A stretch of DNA of 64,000 nt. It comes from Microbacteriaceae bacterium PS02067. Its GTDB lineage: Bacteria > Actinomycetota > Actinomycetes > Actinomycetales > Microbacteriaceae. The stretch spans positions 85,729 through 149,728 of the forward strand of contig JASCPG010000001.1 in assembly GCA_029960085.1 (NCBI GenBank), read 5' to 3'. Both the position numbers and the translations under genes were made by a program. Shown here one piece after another: positions 55,390 through 64,000 of this stretch (position 1 is its first letter; each line of letters begins with the position of its first letter). A model generated the notes under the pieces. That model searched no databases, was not told where the DNA came from, and was given only the letters and a program-made list of their open reading frames with translations.

Positions 55390-56400
55390 GTGGCACACGA
55401 GTCGACCCGCGCCGCACCGGAGGAGCGTCTGGTGAACCTCGTCGTGGCGCTCATGGCGACGGAGCAGGGGCTCACGAAGGACGCCATCCTGTCGTCGGTC
55501 GCGGGGTATCGCGAACAGAGCGAATCGGGCGCGTCGAAGGATGCGCTGGAGAAGATGTTCGAGCGCGACAAGCAGACGCTGCGCTCCCTCGCGATCCACG
55601 TCGAGACGATCGGGGACTACGCCGATCCGGACGATCTGCGCGAGGCGCGCTACCGGATTCCGACTGCCGAGTACGAACTGCCGGCCGACATCGACTTCAC
55701 GCCGGCGGAGCTCGCCGTCCTCAACCTCGCGAGCGGCGTCTGGAGCGAGAGCTCGATGTCCGCCGACGCCCGCAGCGGCCTGCGGAAGATCCGCGCGCTC
55801 GGCATCGACGTCGACGCGCCGATCATCGGGTACTCGCCCCGGATCAACCTCCGTGAGGCGGCGTTCGTGCCCCTTCAACGCGCGATCGAGCAGGCCCGGG
55901 TCGTGCAGTTCGCGTACCTCAAAGCCGGTGAGGATGCCGCGCACCGCCGACGGCTGCGCCCGCTCGCCCTCGTCGAGTACGAGGCGCGGTGGCACGTCTA
56001 CGGCTTCGATCTCGACCAGCAGGACGTGCGGACGTTCCTGCTGTCGCGGATCGTCTCCGACGTCGAGATCACGAAGACGTCCTTCGACCTCGCCGAGCGG
56101 GACGGTGCCGGTGAGCGCGCGCTCGCGGGGCTCGAAGCCCTCGCCGAACGCCAGCAGGCGCTTCTGGAGATCACTCCCGGGACGGAGGCGGCGCTCCGGC
56201 TGAACCGACGCGCCCGCGCCGCGGGGCAGGGCTTCCACGTGCCGTACGTCGATGGGGCGATCTTCGCGGACGAACTCGCGTCGTACGGCCCCGAAGTGCG
56301 GGTCGTCGAGCCCGTCGCCCTTCGTGACGAGGTGATCGCCCGTCTGGAGCGCGTCCTGGGGCTCCACGGCGAGGCTCTGCCCGTGAGGAGTCAGCCATGA
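55390..56400 (+). CDS. pafB: WYL-domain transcriptional regulator PafB
   Basis: A protein of 336 residues with an N-terminal winged helix-turn-helix, a WYL domain at about 150-225 (VVQFAYLKAGED...RRLRPLALVEYEARWHVYG), and a C-terminal extension. PafB-PafC act as a heterodimeric activator of DNA-damage genes in mycobacteria, independent of pupylation. The stop overlaps pafC (ATGA). The usual neighbour pafA is missing. Confidence 0.92.
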   Translation: MAHESTRAAPEERLVNLVVALMATEQGLTKDAILSSVAGYREQSESGASKDALEKMFERDKQTLRSLAIHVETIGDYADPDDLREARYRIPTAEYELPADIDFTPAELAVLNLASGVWSESSMSADARSGLRKIRALGIDVDAPIIGYSPRINLREAAFVPLQRAIEQARVVQFAYLKAGEDAAHRRRLRPLALVEYEARWHVYGFDLDQQDVRTFLLSRIVSDVEITKTSFDLAERDGAGERALAGLEALAERQQALLEITPGTEAALRLNRRARAAGQGFHVPYVDGAIFADELASYGPEVRVVEPVALRDEVIARLERVLGLHGEALPVRSQP

Positions 56401-57386
56401 CGGCGCCCCGTCCGCTGCTCGCGACGGATCGGGCGGCACTCATCCTCCAGCTCGTGCCGTATCTCATCGGCAAGGGCGAAGTCACGGTCACCGAGGCGGC
56501 CGCGGACTTCGAGGTGACGCCCGAGCAGATGCGGGCGATGGTGGAGAAGCTCACCGTGATCGGGCTGCCCGGTTCGGGTGGGTTCTGGCAGATGGCGAAC
56601 GACCTCTTCGACATCGACTGGGGGCTCCTCGACGAGCAGGACACCATCGTCATCACCAACTCCGTCGGCCTCGAGCGCACCCCGCGACTGAGCGCTCGCG
56701 AGGCGGCGGCACTCCTGGCGGGCCTCCAGCTCTCGGCATCCCTTCCGGGTGTCCGCGATTCCGGCGTCGTGCAGGGGCTCCTCGCCAAACTCGCCCGCGG
56801 TGCGTCGAGCGCGCCCGCCGACGTGATCGTCGCTCCCGGCGAGGTCGACGGCGTCCGTCTCGCCGTCGCCGAGGCGGTGGAGCGCGGCCGTGCCGTCTCG
56901 TTCACCTATCGTGCGCCCGACGCCCCCGTCACGACGCGCACCGTCGACCCCGTCAAGGTCCACATCGCGGGCGGTCAGTGGTACCTGCAGGGGTGGTGCC
57001 ACCTGCGCGAGGCGATGCGCACGTTCCACCTCGACCGGGTCTCGGACGTGCAGATCACGGACATCCCCTCGACACACGGCGCCGACGCCGCGCCCGATCT
57101 CTTCCAGCCCGGTGACACCGATGTCGAAGTCGACGTGCGCTACCGCGCAGGGGAGGAGCCGTTCCTCGCCGACTTCGTGCGGGAGGTGCGCGGCGAGACC
57201 GGCGATCTGCGCACGGCGGTCATCCACCTCGGCGACGCCCGGAGTCTCAAGCGCGTCGCCGCCCGACTCGGCGGGGCGTTCGAGGTCCTCGGCCCGGCCG
57301 ATGTGCGCGAAGCGACGATCGCGTGGGCGCGCGCCGGGCTCGAGCAGTACCTCGGTGACAGTCCGGGAGAGCACTCCGCGGGCTGA
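56397..57386 (+). CDS. pafC: WYL-domain transcriptional regulator PafC
   Basis: A protein of 329 residues with the same layout as PafB: helix-turn-helix, WYL domain (RAVSFTYRAPDAP...WYLQGWCHLREAMRTFHLDRV) and C-terminal extension. It partners PafB; the overlapping start (ATG 56397) ensures equal synthesis. tatA follows after 93 bases with its own promoter-like TAGACT at 57441-57446. Confidence 0.92.
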   Translation: MTAPRPLLATDRAALILQLVPYLIGKGEVTVTEAAADFEVTPEQMRAMVEKLTVIGLPGSGGFWQMANDLFDIDWGLLDEQDTIVITNSVGLERTPRLSAREAAALLAGLQLSASLPGVRDSGVVQGLLAKLARGASSAPADVIVAPGEVDGVRLAVAEAVERGRAVSFTYRAPDAPVTTRTVDPVKVHIAGGQWYLQGWCHLREAMRTFHLDRVSDVQITDIPSTHGADAAPDLFQPGDTDVEVDVRYRAGEEPFLADFVREVRGETGDLRTAVIHLGDARSLKRVAARLGGAFEVLGPADVREATIAWARAGLEQYLGDSPGEHSAG

Positions 57387-57479
57387 CGGGCGTTCAGAAC
57401 ACTCGAAGGCGGCCATCCCCGCTGTCTTCACCGAGGCGGGTAGACTGGCGGCATCCCGACTCCCTTCGGAAGGATCATC

Positions 57480-57719
57480 ATGGGACCTCATGGTTGGCAG
57501 TGGTTGCTGATCCTCGCCGTCATCCTGCTGTTGTTCGGCGCCGCCAAGCTTCCCGCTCTCGCGAAGAGCCTCGGCCAGTCCGCGCGCGTGTTCAAGGGTG
57601 AGATGAAGGCAATGAAGGAGGACGACGCCCCCGCGGCGACGCCCGGCGCCGACGCCGTCACTCCGGATGCCACGGTGGCACAGCGCACGACCGACGAGTC
57701 GTCGAAGCCCTCCACCTGA
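57480..57719 (+). CDS. tatA: Sec-independent translocase protein TatA
   Basis: A membrane protein of 79 residues of the twin-arginine export pathway. An N-terminal helix at about 7-20 is followed by the hinge FGAAKLPALAKSLGQS and an amphipathic helix, then a disordered tail. ATG 57480 has GGAAGGAT upstream. Forms the export pore with TatC encoded 5 bases downstream. Confidence 0.95.
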   Translation: MGPHGWQWLLILAVILLLFGAAKLPALAKSLGQSARVFKGEMKAMKEDDAPAATPGADAVTPDATVAQRTTDESSKPST

Positions 57720-57724
57720 CGTCG

Positions 57725-58540
57725 GTGACCACGTCCAGCGCGGCGCAGCGCGGCGTCACCCGGGACGAGAGACGCGACCGGCGCATGTCGCTCGGCGACC
57801 ACCTGCGGGAGCTGCGCAAGCGCCTCGTCATCGCCGCGATCGCCCTGGTGATCGCGATGGTCGTCGCGTACTTCCTCACCGACCCCTTCATGGCGCTCAT
57901 CACGCAGCCCGTGCATGACCTCGCCGCGAAGCGCGGCGAGACCGCGAAGATCGAGGTCATGTACACGACCGTCACCGGTGCGTTCGACCTCAAGCTGCGG
58001 ATGTCCTTCGCGATCGCGCTCCTGTTGTCGGCGCCCGTCTGGCTGTGGCAGCTGTGGGCGTTCATCATGCCGGGGCTCACCCGCAAGGAGATCCGGTACA
58101 CGGTCGGGTTCGTCTGTGCCGCCATCCCGCTCTTCTTCGCGGGCGTCGTGACGGGCATGGTCGTCATGCCCAACATCGTCCGGCTCATGGCCGAGTTCCT
58201 CCCCGACGGAACGGCGGCGCTCTACGACGCCAAGTACTACTACGACTTCGTGCTGAAGCTGCTCCTCATCGTCGGGATCGCGTTCGTCCTCCCGGTGTTC
58301 CTCGTCGCGCTCAACTTCGCCGGCATCATGTCGGGCAAGGCCATCATGCGCTCCTGGCGGATCGCCGTCGTGATCGCGATCGTCGTCGCCTCCATCGCGA
58401 CCCCGCCGGCCGACATCGTCTCGACGTTCCTGCTCGCCGGCATCCTCATCGTCCTGTTCTTCGCCGCCGCCGGGCTGTCGATGCTGTTCGACCGGCGGCG
58501 GGCCAAACGCGTCGCCGCCGAACTCGGACCACTCGCATGA
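57725..58540 (+). CDS. tatC: Sec-independent translocase protein TatC
   Basis: A six-helix membrane receptor of 271 residues for twin-arginine signal peptides. MSLGDHLRELRKRL near the start, FMALITQPV, and the central SAPVWLWQLWAFIMPGLTRKE are characteristic. The start is GTG 57725, 5 bases after tatA. Its stop overlaps the helicase start. TatB is not in the window. Confidence 0.95.
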   Translation: MTTSSAAQRGVTRDERRDRRMSLGDHLRELRKRLVIAAIALVIAMVVAYFLTDPFMALITQPVHDLAAKRGETAKIEVMYTTVTGAFDLKLRMSFAIALLLSAPVWLWQLWAFIMPGLTRKEIRYTVGFVCAAIPLFFAGVVTGMVVMPNIVRLMAEFLPDGTAALYDAKYYYDFVLKLLLIVGIAFVLPVFLVALNFAGIMSGKAIMRSWRIAVVIAIVVASIATPPADIVSTFLLAGILIVLFFAAAGLSMLFDRRRAKRVAAELGPLA

Positions 58541-61011
58541 GCGATCCGGCGACGCGGTACGCGAAAGCACAGGCGCAACGCGCCCACCCGCTGACGCAGG
58601 CCTTCGCCGCCGCGCAGCGCTTCGAGCTCGATCCCTTCCAGATCGCCGGATGCCAGGCGCTCGAAGACGGGCGGAGCGTCCTAATCGCCGCGCCCACCGG
58701 GGCGGGGAAGACGATCGTCGGCGAGTTCGCAATACACCTGGCGATGCTCACCGCGGGGGAGAAGGCGTTCTACACGACGCCGATGAAGGCGCTGTCGAAC
58801 CAGAAGTTCCGTGAGCTGCAGGAGGTGTACGGCGAGAGCGAGGTCGGACTCCTCACGGGCGACACCAACATCAACGGGAACGCGCGCGTCGTGGTCATGA
58901 CCACCGAGGTGCTCCGCAACATGCTCTACGCCGACTCGTCGGCGCTGCGCGGCCTCCGCTACGTCGTCATGGACGAGGTCCACTACCTCGCCGACCGCTT
59001 CCGCGGCGCCGTGTGGGAAGAGGTCATCATCCACTTGCCGCAGGATGTGCGGCTCATCTCCCTGTCGGCCACCGTCTCCAACGCCGAGGAGTTCGGCGAC
59101 TGGCTCGACACGGTGCGCGGGGACACCGAGGTCATCGTCTCCGAGACGCGCCCCGTGCCCCTCGAACAGCACGTCCTCGTGCGCGGCGACCTGCTGCCCC
59201 TGTTCGACGACCGCGCCGGCATCGCGACGGCGCAGGTGAACCAGGAGCTCATGCGCATCCGCGGCGGTTCCGGCGCGCGCTACGAGAACAACCGGCAGGC
59301 GCAGCAGTTCCGCTCGAACGCGTCGCGCGACGGTGCCGCTCGTCGGCCGATGCGGGGCGGCAAGCGGCCGGTCCGCTCCGCCAACGCGCAGCGCATCGAG
59401 CGCCTCGACCGGCCGCAGGTGGTGCAGCTGCTGGAGCGTGCGAACCTCCTCCCCGCGATCTTCTTCATCTTCAGCCGCGCGGGCTGCGACGGCGCCGTGC
59501 AGCAGGTGCGGCGCTCGGGACTGCGGCTCACGACGCGGGAGGAACGGGACGAGATCCGTCAGATCGTCGACGAACGCACCCGCACGCTGCACGAGGAGGA
59601 TCTGCAGGTGCTCGGCTACTGGGAGTGGCGCGAGAACCTCGAACGCGGCATCGCTGCGCACCATGCGGGCCTGCTCCCGGCGTTCAAGGAGGTCGTGGAG
59701 GAACTCTTCCGGCGCAAACTCGTGAAGGTCGTCTTCGCGACCGAGACGCTCGCGCTCGGCATCAACATGCCGGCGCGCACCGTCGTGCTCGAGAAGCTCG
59801 AGAAGTTCAACGGAGAGGCCCGCGTCGCGATCACGTCGGGGGAGTACACCCAGCTCACTGGTCGGGCAGGCCGCCGCGGGATCGACGTCGAAGGTCACGC
59901 GGTCATCCAGTGGACCGAGTCGCTCGATCCACAGGCCGTCGCGGCGCTGGCATCCCGCCGCACCTATCCGCTGAACTCGAGCTTCCGGCCGACGTACAAC
60001 ATGGCCGTGAACCTCATCGACCAGTTCGGACGCGACCGTGCGCGTGAGATCCTCGAGTCCTCGTTCGCGCAGTTCCAGGCCGATCGTGCCGTCGTGGGGC
60101 TCGCGCGCGAGGTGAAGGATGCCGAGGAGTCCCTCGCCGGGTACGAGCAGGCGATGGCGTGTGACCGCGGGGATTTCGTCGAGTACGCGGGGATTCGTCG
60201 CGACCTCGGCGACCTCGAGAAGCTGAACCGCGCCGACCGCACCGCGCCGGCGCGGATCCGCGAGAAGCGGCAGCACGAGATCCAGGCGCTCCGGCGACGG
60301 ATGCAGCGGCATCCGTGCCACACCTGTCCCGACCGTGAAGCGCATGCCCGGTGGGGGGAGCGCTACGCGAAGCTGCAGCGGCGCGTCGAGAAGACCCGCC
60401 GCCAGATCGACGCCCGGACCGGCACCGTCGCCCGCGTGTTCGACCGCGTCGTGGACGTCCTCGTGGCGCTCGACTACGTGCGCGTCGCCCCGGACGGGGC
60501 GGCGACGCTGACCGCCGCGGGCGCCACGATGAAGCGCATCTACGGCGAACGCGACCTCCTCGTCGCGGAGGCGCTGCGTCAGGGGCTGTGGACGTCGCTG
60601 GATGCCCCGGGGCTCGCCGCGCTGGCATGCGCGCTCGTGTACGAGCCGCGTCGCGACGAGTCCGGGCCCGGTGAGCACGGGCTGCCGCGGGGGCCCTTCC
60701 GTCAAGCGCTCAGTGCGACGCAGGAGCTGTGGGCGCGGCTCGACGACCTCGAGCAGGACCACCATCTGCCGGGGAGTGAGCCGGTGGCGACCGGCCTGTC
60801 GACGGCGATGCATTCCTGGGCGCGGGGGGCGACGCTCGACCGCGTGCTCGACGAGGCCGACCTCGCCGCGGGGGACTTCGTGCGGTGGACGAAGCAGACG
60901 ATCGACCTGCTCGATCAGCTCTCCATCGTCGCCGACCCGCCGGTCGCGGTGACGGCGCGCGCGGCGCTCGAGGCGGTGCGTCGCGGCATCGTCGTCTACG
61001 GCTCGCTCTGA
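58537..61011 (+). CDS. helY: DEVH-box RNA helicase (HelY/Ski2-like)
   Basis: A superfamily 2 helicase of 824 residues. Walker A APTGAGKT is at 52-59, DEVH at 146-149, LSATVSN is motif III, and QLTGRAGRRG is motif VI near 440. A DSHCT-type C-terminal domain follows the helicase core. It is the conserved last gene of pafB-pafC-tatA-tatC-helY in actinobacteria. Probably works in RNA turnover; overlaps tatC by four bases. Confidence 0.92.
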   Translation: MSDPATRYAKAQAQRAHPLTQAFAAAQRFELDPFQIAGCQALEDGRSVLIAAPTGAGKTIVGEFAIHLAMLTAGEKAFYTTPMKALSNQKFRELQEVYGESEVGLLTGDTNINGNARVVVMTTEVLRNMLYADSSALRGLRYVVMDEVHYLADRFRGAVWEEVIIHLPQDVRLISLSATVSNAEEFGDWLDTVRGDTEVIVSETRPVPLEQHVLVRGDLLPLFDDRAGIATAQVNQELMRIRGGSGARYENNRQAQQFRSNASRDGAARRPMRGGKRPVRSANAQRIERLDRPQVVQLLERANLLPAIFFIFSRAGCDGAVQQVRRSGLRLTTREERDEIRQIVDERTRTLHEEDLQVLGYWEWRENLERGIAAHHAGLLPAFKEVVEELFRRKLVKVVFATETLALGINMPARTVVLEKLEKFNGEARVAITSGEYTQLTGRAGRRGIDVEGHAVIQWTESLDPQAVAALASRRTYPLNSSFRPTYNMAVNLIDQFGRDRAREILESSFAQFQADRAVVGLAREVKDAEESLAGYEQAMACDRGDFVEYAGIRRDLGDLEKLNRADRTAPARIREKRQHEIQALRRRMQRHPCHTCPDREAHARWGERYAKLQRRVEKTRRQIDARTGTVARVFDRVVDVLVALDYVRVAPDGAATLTAAGATMKRIYGERDLLVAEALRQGLWTSLDAPGLAALACALVYEPRRDESGPGEHGLPRGPFRQALSATQELWARLDDLEQDHHLPGSEPVATGLSTAMHSWARGATLDRVLDEADLAAGDFVRWTKQTIDLLDQLSIVADPPVAVTARAALEAVRRGIVVYGSL

Positions 61012-61045
61012 GCCGGCCGCACGGCACCTCCTCACACCGAGAGAT

Positions 61046-61051
61046 TAGGCT
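61046..61051 (+). promoter_or_regulatory. Candidate -10 box for leaderless lnt
   Basis: TAGGCT ends 7 bases before GTG 61059. Confidence 0.5.
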
Positions 61052-61058
61052 CGATACC

Positions 61059-62648
61059 GTGCCCGACCGCCCGCGACCGATCCTCCCCCTGTGGATCGCC
61101 TCGATCGCGGCGGCAGTGGGTGGCCTGGCGCTCATGACCGCCTTCCCCGAGCTGGCCTGGTGGGGGGCCGTCTTCGTCGCCGTGCCGCTCGCGCTCGTGA
61201 GCCTCGTGGGGCGACGGGTCGGCGGGGCTCTGCTCGTCGGCCTCATCTTCGGCGTCGCCCTCTTCTTCCCGACGCTGTCGTTCACGGCGCGGTACCTCGG
61301 GCCCGTGCCGTGGATCGCGCTGTCGCTGCTCGAGGCGCTCCTCACCGCCGCGATGGCCGTACCGATCGCGCTCGCCTACCGCATTGTGCCGAGGATTGCG
61401 CCGGGGACGTGGGGGCGCCTCGTTGCGCTCCCCGCGCTCGTCGCGGGGCTCTGGGTCGCCCGCGAGGAGCTTCTCGGCACGTTCCCCTACGGCGGGTTCC
61501 CCTGGGCGCGCCTCGGCGTCACGCAGGCATCCTCACCGTTCGCGGAGTCGCTGTCGTGGGTCGGCATGAGCGGCGTGTCCTTCCTCATCGCGTTCGGCTG
61601 CGCCGCCGCGATCGAGGCGGTGCGGTTCGGACGCCTGCGCGACGTGCGCACGGTGGTCCCCGCGGCTGTCACCCTCATCGCCCTTGTCGCGCTCCCGCAG
61701 TTCCCGACGACGGATGCCGGAACGATGCGCGTCGGCGCTGTGCAGGGCAACGGGCCGGCCGGGTACTTCGACGAACGCGCTGCCTACGACGTGCTGCGCG
61801 CACAGCTCGCCGCGACCGTGCCGATCGAGGGTGAGGACCTCGACGTCCTGCTCTGGCCGGAAGGGGGCGTGGACGCCGATCCGACCCGCAACGCCTCTGT
61901 CGCCGCCGCGCTCGACGGCCTCGCCGAACGCGTCGGTGCGCCACTGCTCGTGAGTGCCGTCACCCAGCGCGGCGAGCAGTACTTCAACTCGTCGCTCGTG
62001 TGGGAGGCGGGGGCGCGGAACCCGACGCAGACGTACGACAAGAGGCATCCCGTGCCGTTCGGCGAGTACGTTCCGGACCGCTGGTTCTATCGGATGTTCG
62101 CTCCCGACCTCATCGACCTCATCCAGCGGGAGTACACGCCGGGCACTGCCCAGCCGGTGGTCGACGTCGGCGGTGTGAAGGTCGGGCTGGCCATCTGCTT
62201 CGACGTCATCTACGACGACGTCGCCCGCGACGGCGCGCGCGGGGGCGCCGAGGTGTTCATGTTCCAGACGAACAACGCCGACTTCCGCGGGACGAGCGAG
62301 AACCTCCAGCAGCTGGCGTTCGCGCGCGTCCGCGCGATCGAGGCCGGTCGCTCCGTCGTGAATCTGTCCACGGTGGGGACGAGCCAGGTGATCGCACCGG
62401 ACGGCGCCACGATCGACGCCCTCCCCGCAGACGAACCGGGTGCCATGGTGACGGCGGTGCCGCTGCGTACGGGCCTCACCCCTGCGATGGCGGCGGGCGA
62501 TGCGATCACGCTCACCCTGGGGTGGGGGAGCGTCGTCGCGCTCGTTCTCGTCGGTGTGCTCAGCCGGCGCCGTCGTCCGGGTACGACAGAGACGTCGGCC
62601 CCTGAAGAGTCTCAGGAGCCGACGTCCGGGGGATCGTCGACGCGATAG
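61059..62648 (+). CDS. lnt: Apolipoprotein N-acyltransferase
   Basis: An integral membrane enzyme of 529 residues that adds the third acyl chain to lipoproteins. About eight helices precede a nitrilase-like periplasmic domain with the triad E268 (LLWPEGG), K328 (YDKRHPV) and C380 (AICFDV). Unlike the mycobacterial version, no polyprenol mannosyltransferase domain is fused. It starts leaderless at GTG 61059. Substrates in this window include the two lipoproteins at 17587 and 54422. Confidence 0.93.
   Translation: MPDRPRPILPLWIASIAAAVGGLALMTAFPELAWWGAVFVAVPLALVSLVGRRVGGALLVGLIFGVALFFPTLSFTARYLGPVPWIALSLLEALLTAAMAVPIALAYRIVPRIAPGTWGRLVALPALVAGLWVAREELLGTFPYGGFPWARLGVTQASSPFAESLSWVGMSGVSFLIAFGCAAAIEAVRFGRLRDVRTVVPAAVTLIALVALPQFPTTDAGTMRVGAVQGNGPAGYFDERAAYDVLRAQLAATVPIEGEDLDVLLWPEGGVDADPTRNASVAAALDGLAERVGAPLLVSAVTQRGEQYFNSSLVWEAGARNPTQTYDKRHPVPFGEYVPDRWFYRMFAPDLIDLIQREYTPGTAQPVVDVGGVKVGLAICFDVIYDDVARDGARGGAEVFMFQTNNADFRGTSENLQQLAFARVRAIEAGRSVVNLSTVGTSQVIAPDGATIDALPADEPGAMVTAVPLRTGLTPAMAAGDAITLTLGWGSVVALVLVGVLSRRRRPGTTETSAPEESQEPTSGGSSTR
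62591..62626. terminator. Strong hairpin within the 3' end of lnt, facing rbpA
   Basis: GACGTCGGC pairs with GCCGACGTC, and the inner CCTGA with TCAGG, around a short loop. It lies in the last codons of lnt, 29 bases beyond the rbpA stop on the other strand. Position suits a bidirectional terminator for the converging genes, but no T-run follows. Confidence 0.6.
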
Positions 62649-62654
62649 TGCGGG

Positions 62655-63020
62655 TCAGGCCGCGGCGTCACCCGTGCCGCGGCGGGAGCGCAACAGCTCC
62701 AGGCGCTCCTCGAGGAGCTCTTCGAGCTCGGGAACTGTGCGACGCTCCAGGAGCATGTCCCAGTGGGTGCGGGCGACCTTGTCGCCCGAGTGGTCGACCT
62801 CGGCGACGCCGTCGCCGACCCGCAGAACGGCCTCGGCACCGCAGGTGCGGCACTCCCAGGCCTCGGGAACCTCGGCGTCGGCCGCGAAGGTCAGGGTCGT
62901 CTCACGTCCGCATTGCGTGCAGACGTACGTGTGGTTGGCGCGCTCGTGGAACACGACGCCTTCCTCGCTCTGTAGGCTGGAAGCGCCGAGTCGGATGCCG
63001 CGCAAGCTGCGATCTGCCAT
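62655..63020 (-). CDS. rbpA: RNA polymerase-binding protein RbpA
   Basis: Actinobacteria-specific transcription factor of 121 residues that helps housekeeping sigma factors open promoters. The four zinc-site cysteines are C34, C37, C57 and C60 (CTQC, CRTC), and the sigma-interaction helix is in the last 50 residues (ARTHWDMLLERRTVPELEELL). ATG 63020 follows GAGAGG. Confidence 0.95.
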   Translation of the reverse strand: MADRSLRGIRLGASSLQSEEGVVFHERANHTYVCTQCGRETTLTFAADAEVPEAWECRTCGAEAVLRVGDGVAEVDHSGDKVARTHWDMLLERRTVPELEELLEERLELLRSRRGTGDAAA

Positions 63021-63043
63021 TGTGTGGTCCTCTCGTCCAGTCA

Positions 63044-63050
63044 GGTATAA
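63044..63050 (-). promoter_or_regulatory. Candidate -10 region of rbpA
   Basis: TTATACC on the minus strand, 23 bases before the rbpA start codon; the most AT-rich site in the leader. Confidence 0.45.
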
Positions 63051-63140
63051 CGCTCTCACCTGTGTGCATCATCCGAACAGGTGATCCGCTGGGACCATTC
63101 ACAGCCGATGTTCAGGGCGTGCGGCCCTCTGAGGCCTTCG

Positions 63141-63914
63141 TCACCGCTTCGCGCGACGCACCGCCGCGAGGGCGAGATCAGTGCGATCGCTCACGATGCC
63201 GTCGACGCCCAGGGCGAGCAGTCGATCCATGTCGGACGGATCATTGACCGTCCAGACGTGGATCTCCACGCCTGCGGAGTGCGCTGCCCGCAGGAGCCGC
63301 GGGGTCACGACGCGCAACCTCCCCGCGCGCTCCGGGATCTGCAGTGCATCCACACCGCGCAGGACCCGCGCCACGAGCGCCCGGGAACCGGTCGCGACGG
63401 CGGCGAGCGTGCGGGCGACCGTCGCCTGCCCGCCCGATGTCGCGGGCATCCCTCCGGCGGCGCGGGCCGCCTCGAGGGCGAGCGTGCGACGGGCATCCGA
63501 GAAGCTCGTGAGGAGCGTCCTGTCGGCGTACCGCGCGACGAGTCGGCCGAGGGGGAGGGCCGCGTTCTGGGCCTTGACGTCGAGGTTGAACCGCACCGTG
63601 GGGAACGCGTCCAAGGCATCCGCTGCTGTCACGAGCCCGCCGCGTGCCGACATGATCTCGGCGAGCTCCGCATGCCGCACGTGCGCGATCTGCCGCGGGT
63701 CGCCGGCGACGCGGCGCAGATCGCTGTCGTGGAACAGCACGACGACGCCGTCGGCGGTCACGTGGCAGTCCGACTCGACGTAGATCGCGCCGGCCGCGTG
63801 CGCTGCGGCGATCGCGGCGAAGGTGTTCTCGACGACGCCCTCCGACCCGGGCGGGACGAACCCGCGGTGGGCGAGGACGCGCGGTGCCGGGGTTCCGCGG
63901 AACCAGGCGTGCAT
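63141..63914 (-). CDS. Glycerophosphodiester phosphodiesterase family protein
   Basis: A TIM-barrel enzyme of 257 residues that hydrolyses glycerophosphodiesters. Key residues are H16-R17 (AHRG), E29-N30 (VENTF), E47-x-D49 (ESD) and H62-D63 (FHDSD). No signal peptide, so cytoplasmic. ATG 63914 overlaps the stop of the gene upstream (TGATG), so the two form an operon. Confidence 0.92.
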   Translation of the reverse strand: MHAWFRGTPAPRVLAHRGFVPPGSEGVVENTFAAIAAAHAAGAIYVESDCHVTADGVVVLFHDSDLRRVAGDPRQIAHVRHAELAEIMSARGGLVTAADALDAFPTVRFNLDVKAQNAALPLGRLVARYADRTLLTSFSDARRTLALEAARAAGGMPATSGGQATVARTLAAVATGSRALVARVLRGVDALQIPERAGRLRVVTPRLLRAAHSAGVEIHVWTVNDPSDMDRLLALGVDGIVSDRTDLALAAVRRAKR

Positions 63915-64000
63915 CAGGCGGTCGGGGGCTGATCCGTCGGCGCCGGCGGCGCCGGCGGGGCCGGCGGCGTCGCGGCGGCCGCGGCGGCCTCGGCTCGCGT
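63914..64000 (-). CDS. C-terminal tail of an unidentified protein (cut by window edge)
   Basis: The last 28 codons and stop of a gene entering from beyond base 64000. The visible tail is Ala/Pro-rich (APPAPPAPTDQPPTA) and unstructured. FxsA-family genes are sometimes found near lnt and rbpA in actinobacteria, but nothing visible identifies this gene. Its stop overlaps the GDPD start. Confidence 0.6.
   Translation of the reverse strand, partial: TRAEAAAAAATPPAPPAPPAPTDQPPTA

Overview
The window is GC-rich (roughly 70 %), densely coded actinobacterial chromosome. RbpA, PafB/PafC, a Corynebacterium-type glgC/glgA pair, actinobacterial sufBDC-sufT, DUF222-HNH and many leaderless genes point to Micrococcales, most likely Microbacteriaceae near Microbacterium. 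This is inferred from gene content and order; there is no 16S gene to confirm it. No prophage, insertion sequence or CRISPR array was found.

Layout: 1-5433 (minus) is the pentose-phosphate/glycolysis operon tkt-tal-pgi-zwf. 5673-8167 holds heme A genes ctaB and ctaA around a small membrane protein. 8418-12496 is the Fe-S assembly operon sufB-sufD-Rieske-sufC-sufT, followed by a PatB/MalY-type C-S lyase. 13712-18642 (minus) is a five-gene ferric-siderophore uptake operon with a DtxR/IdeR-like box in front, then bioY. 19439-23509 holds a DUF222-HNH gene, an ABC-F ATPase and two non-coding repeat zones. 23510-25790 (minus) carries SURF1, two small proteins and a DUF4190 protein. 25875-30631 has fabG, serB, the divergent glgC/glgA pair and an orphan ABC ATPase. 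30742-32073 is rpmE2 followed by a 1-kb array of nine long inverted repeats.

32074-35875 holds an exonuclease, a hydrolase, a CGNR protein, an EamA transporter and an Lrp regulator. 36048-42777 is a branched-chain keto-acid dehydrogenase operon (E1 alpha, E1 beta, E2) next to a TetR regulator and an acyl-CoA dehydrogenase-MaoC-CitE set, resembling the mycobacterial leucine/itaconate region. 42783-51647 has a histidine phosphatase, sirtuin, tRNA/rRNA methyltransferase, SGNH hydrolase, helicase, ferritin-VIT1 fusion, tRNA-Leu(GAG), an M20 peptidase and uppP. 51729-61011 keeps the genes that flank the Pup-proteasome locus in other actinobacteria (PAC2, HAD, TrmI, FKBP, pafB-pafC-tatA-tatC-helY), but mpa, dop, pup, prcBA and pafA are missing. 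61059-64000 has lnt, rbpA, a GDPD enzyme and the tail of one more gene.

Three signals go beyond gene content. The heptamer GGATGCC/GGCATCC occurs about 135 times by eye, against about 15 expected from base composition, in both orientations and inside codons. Many genes start leaderless, with a TANNNT -10 box (usually TAG-N-N-T) exactly 6 or 7 nt before the start codon. The nine-unit inverted-repeat array sits between two converging genes.
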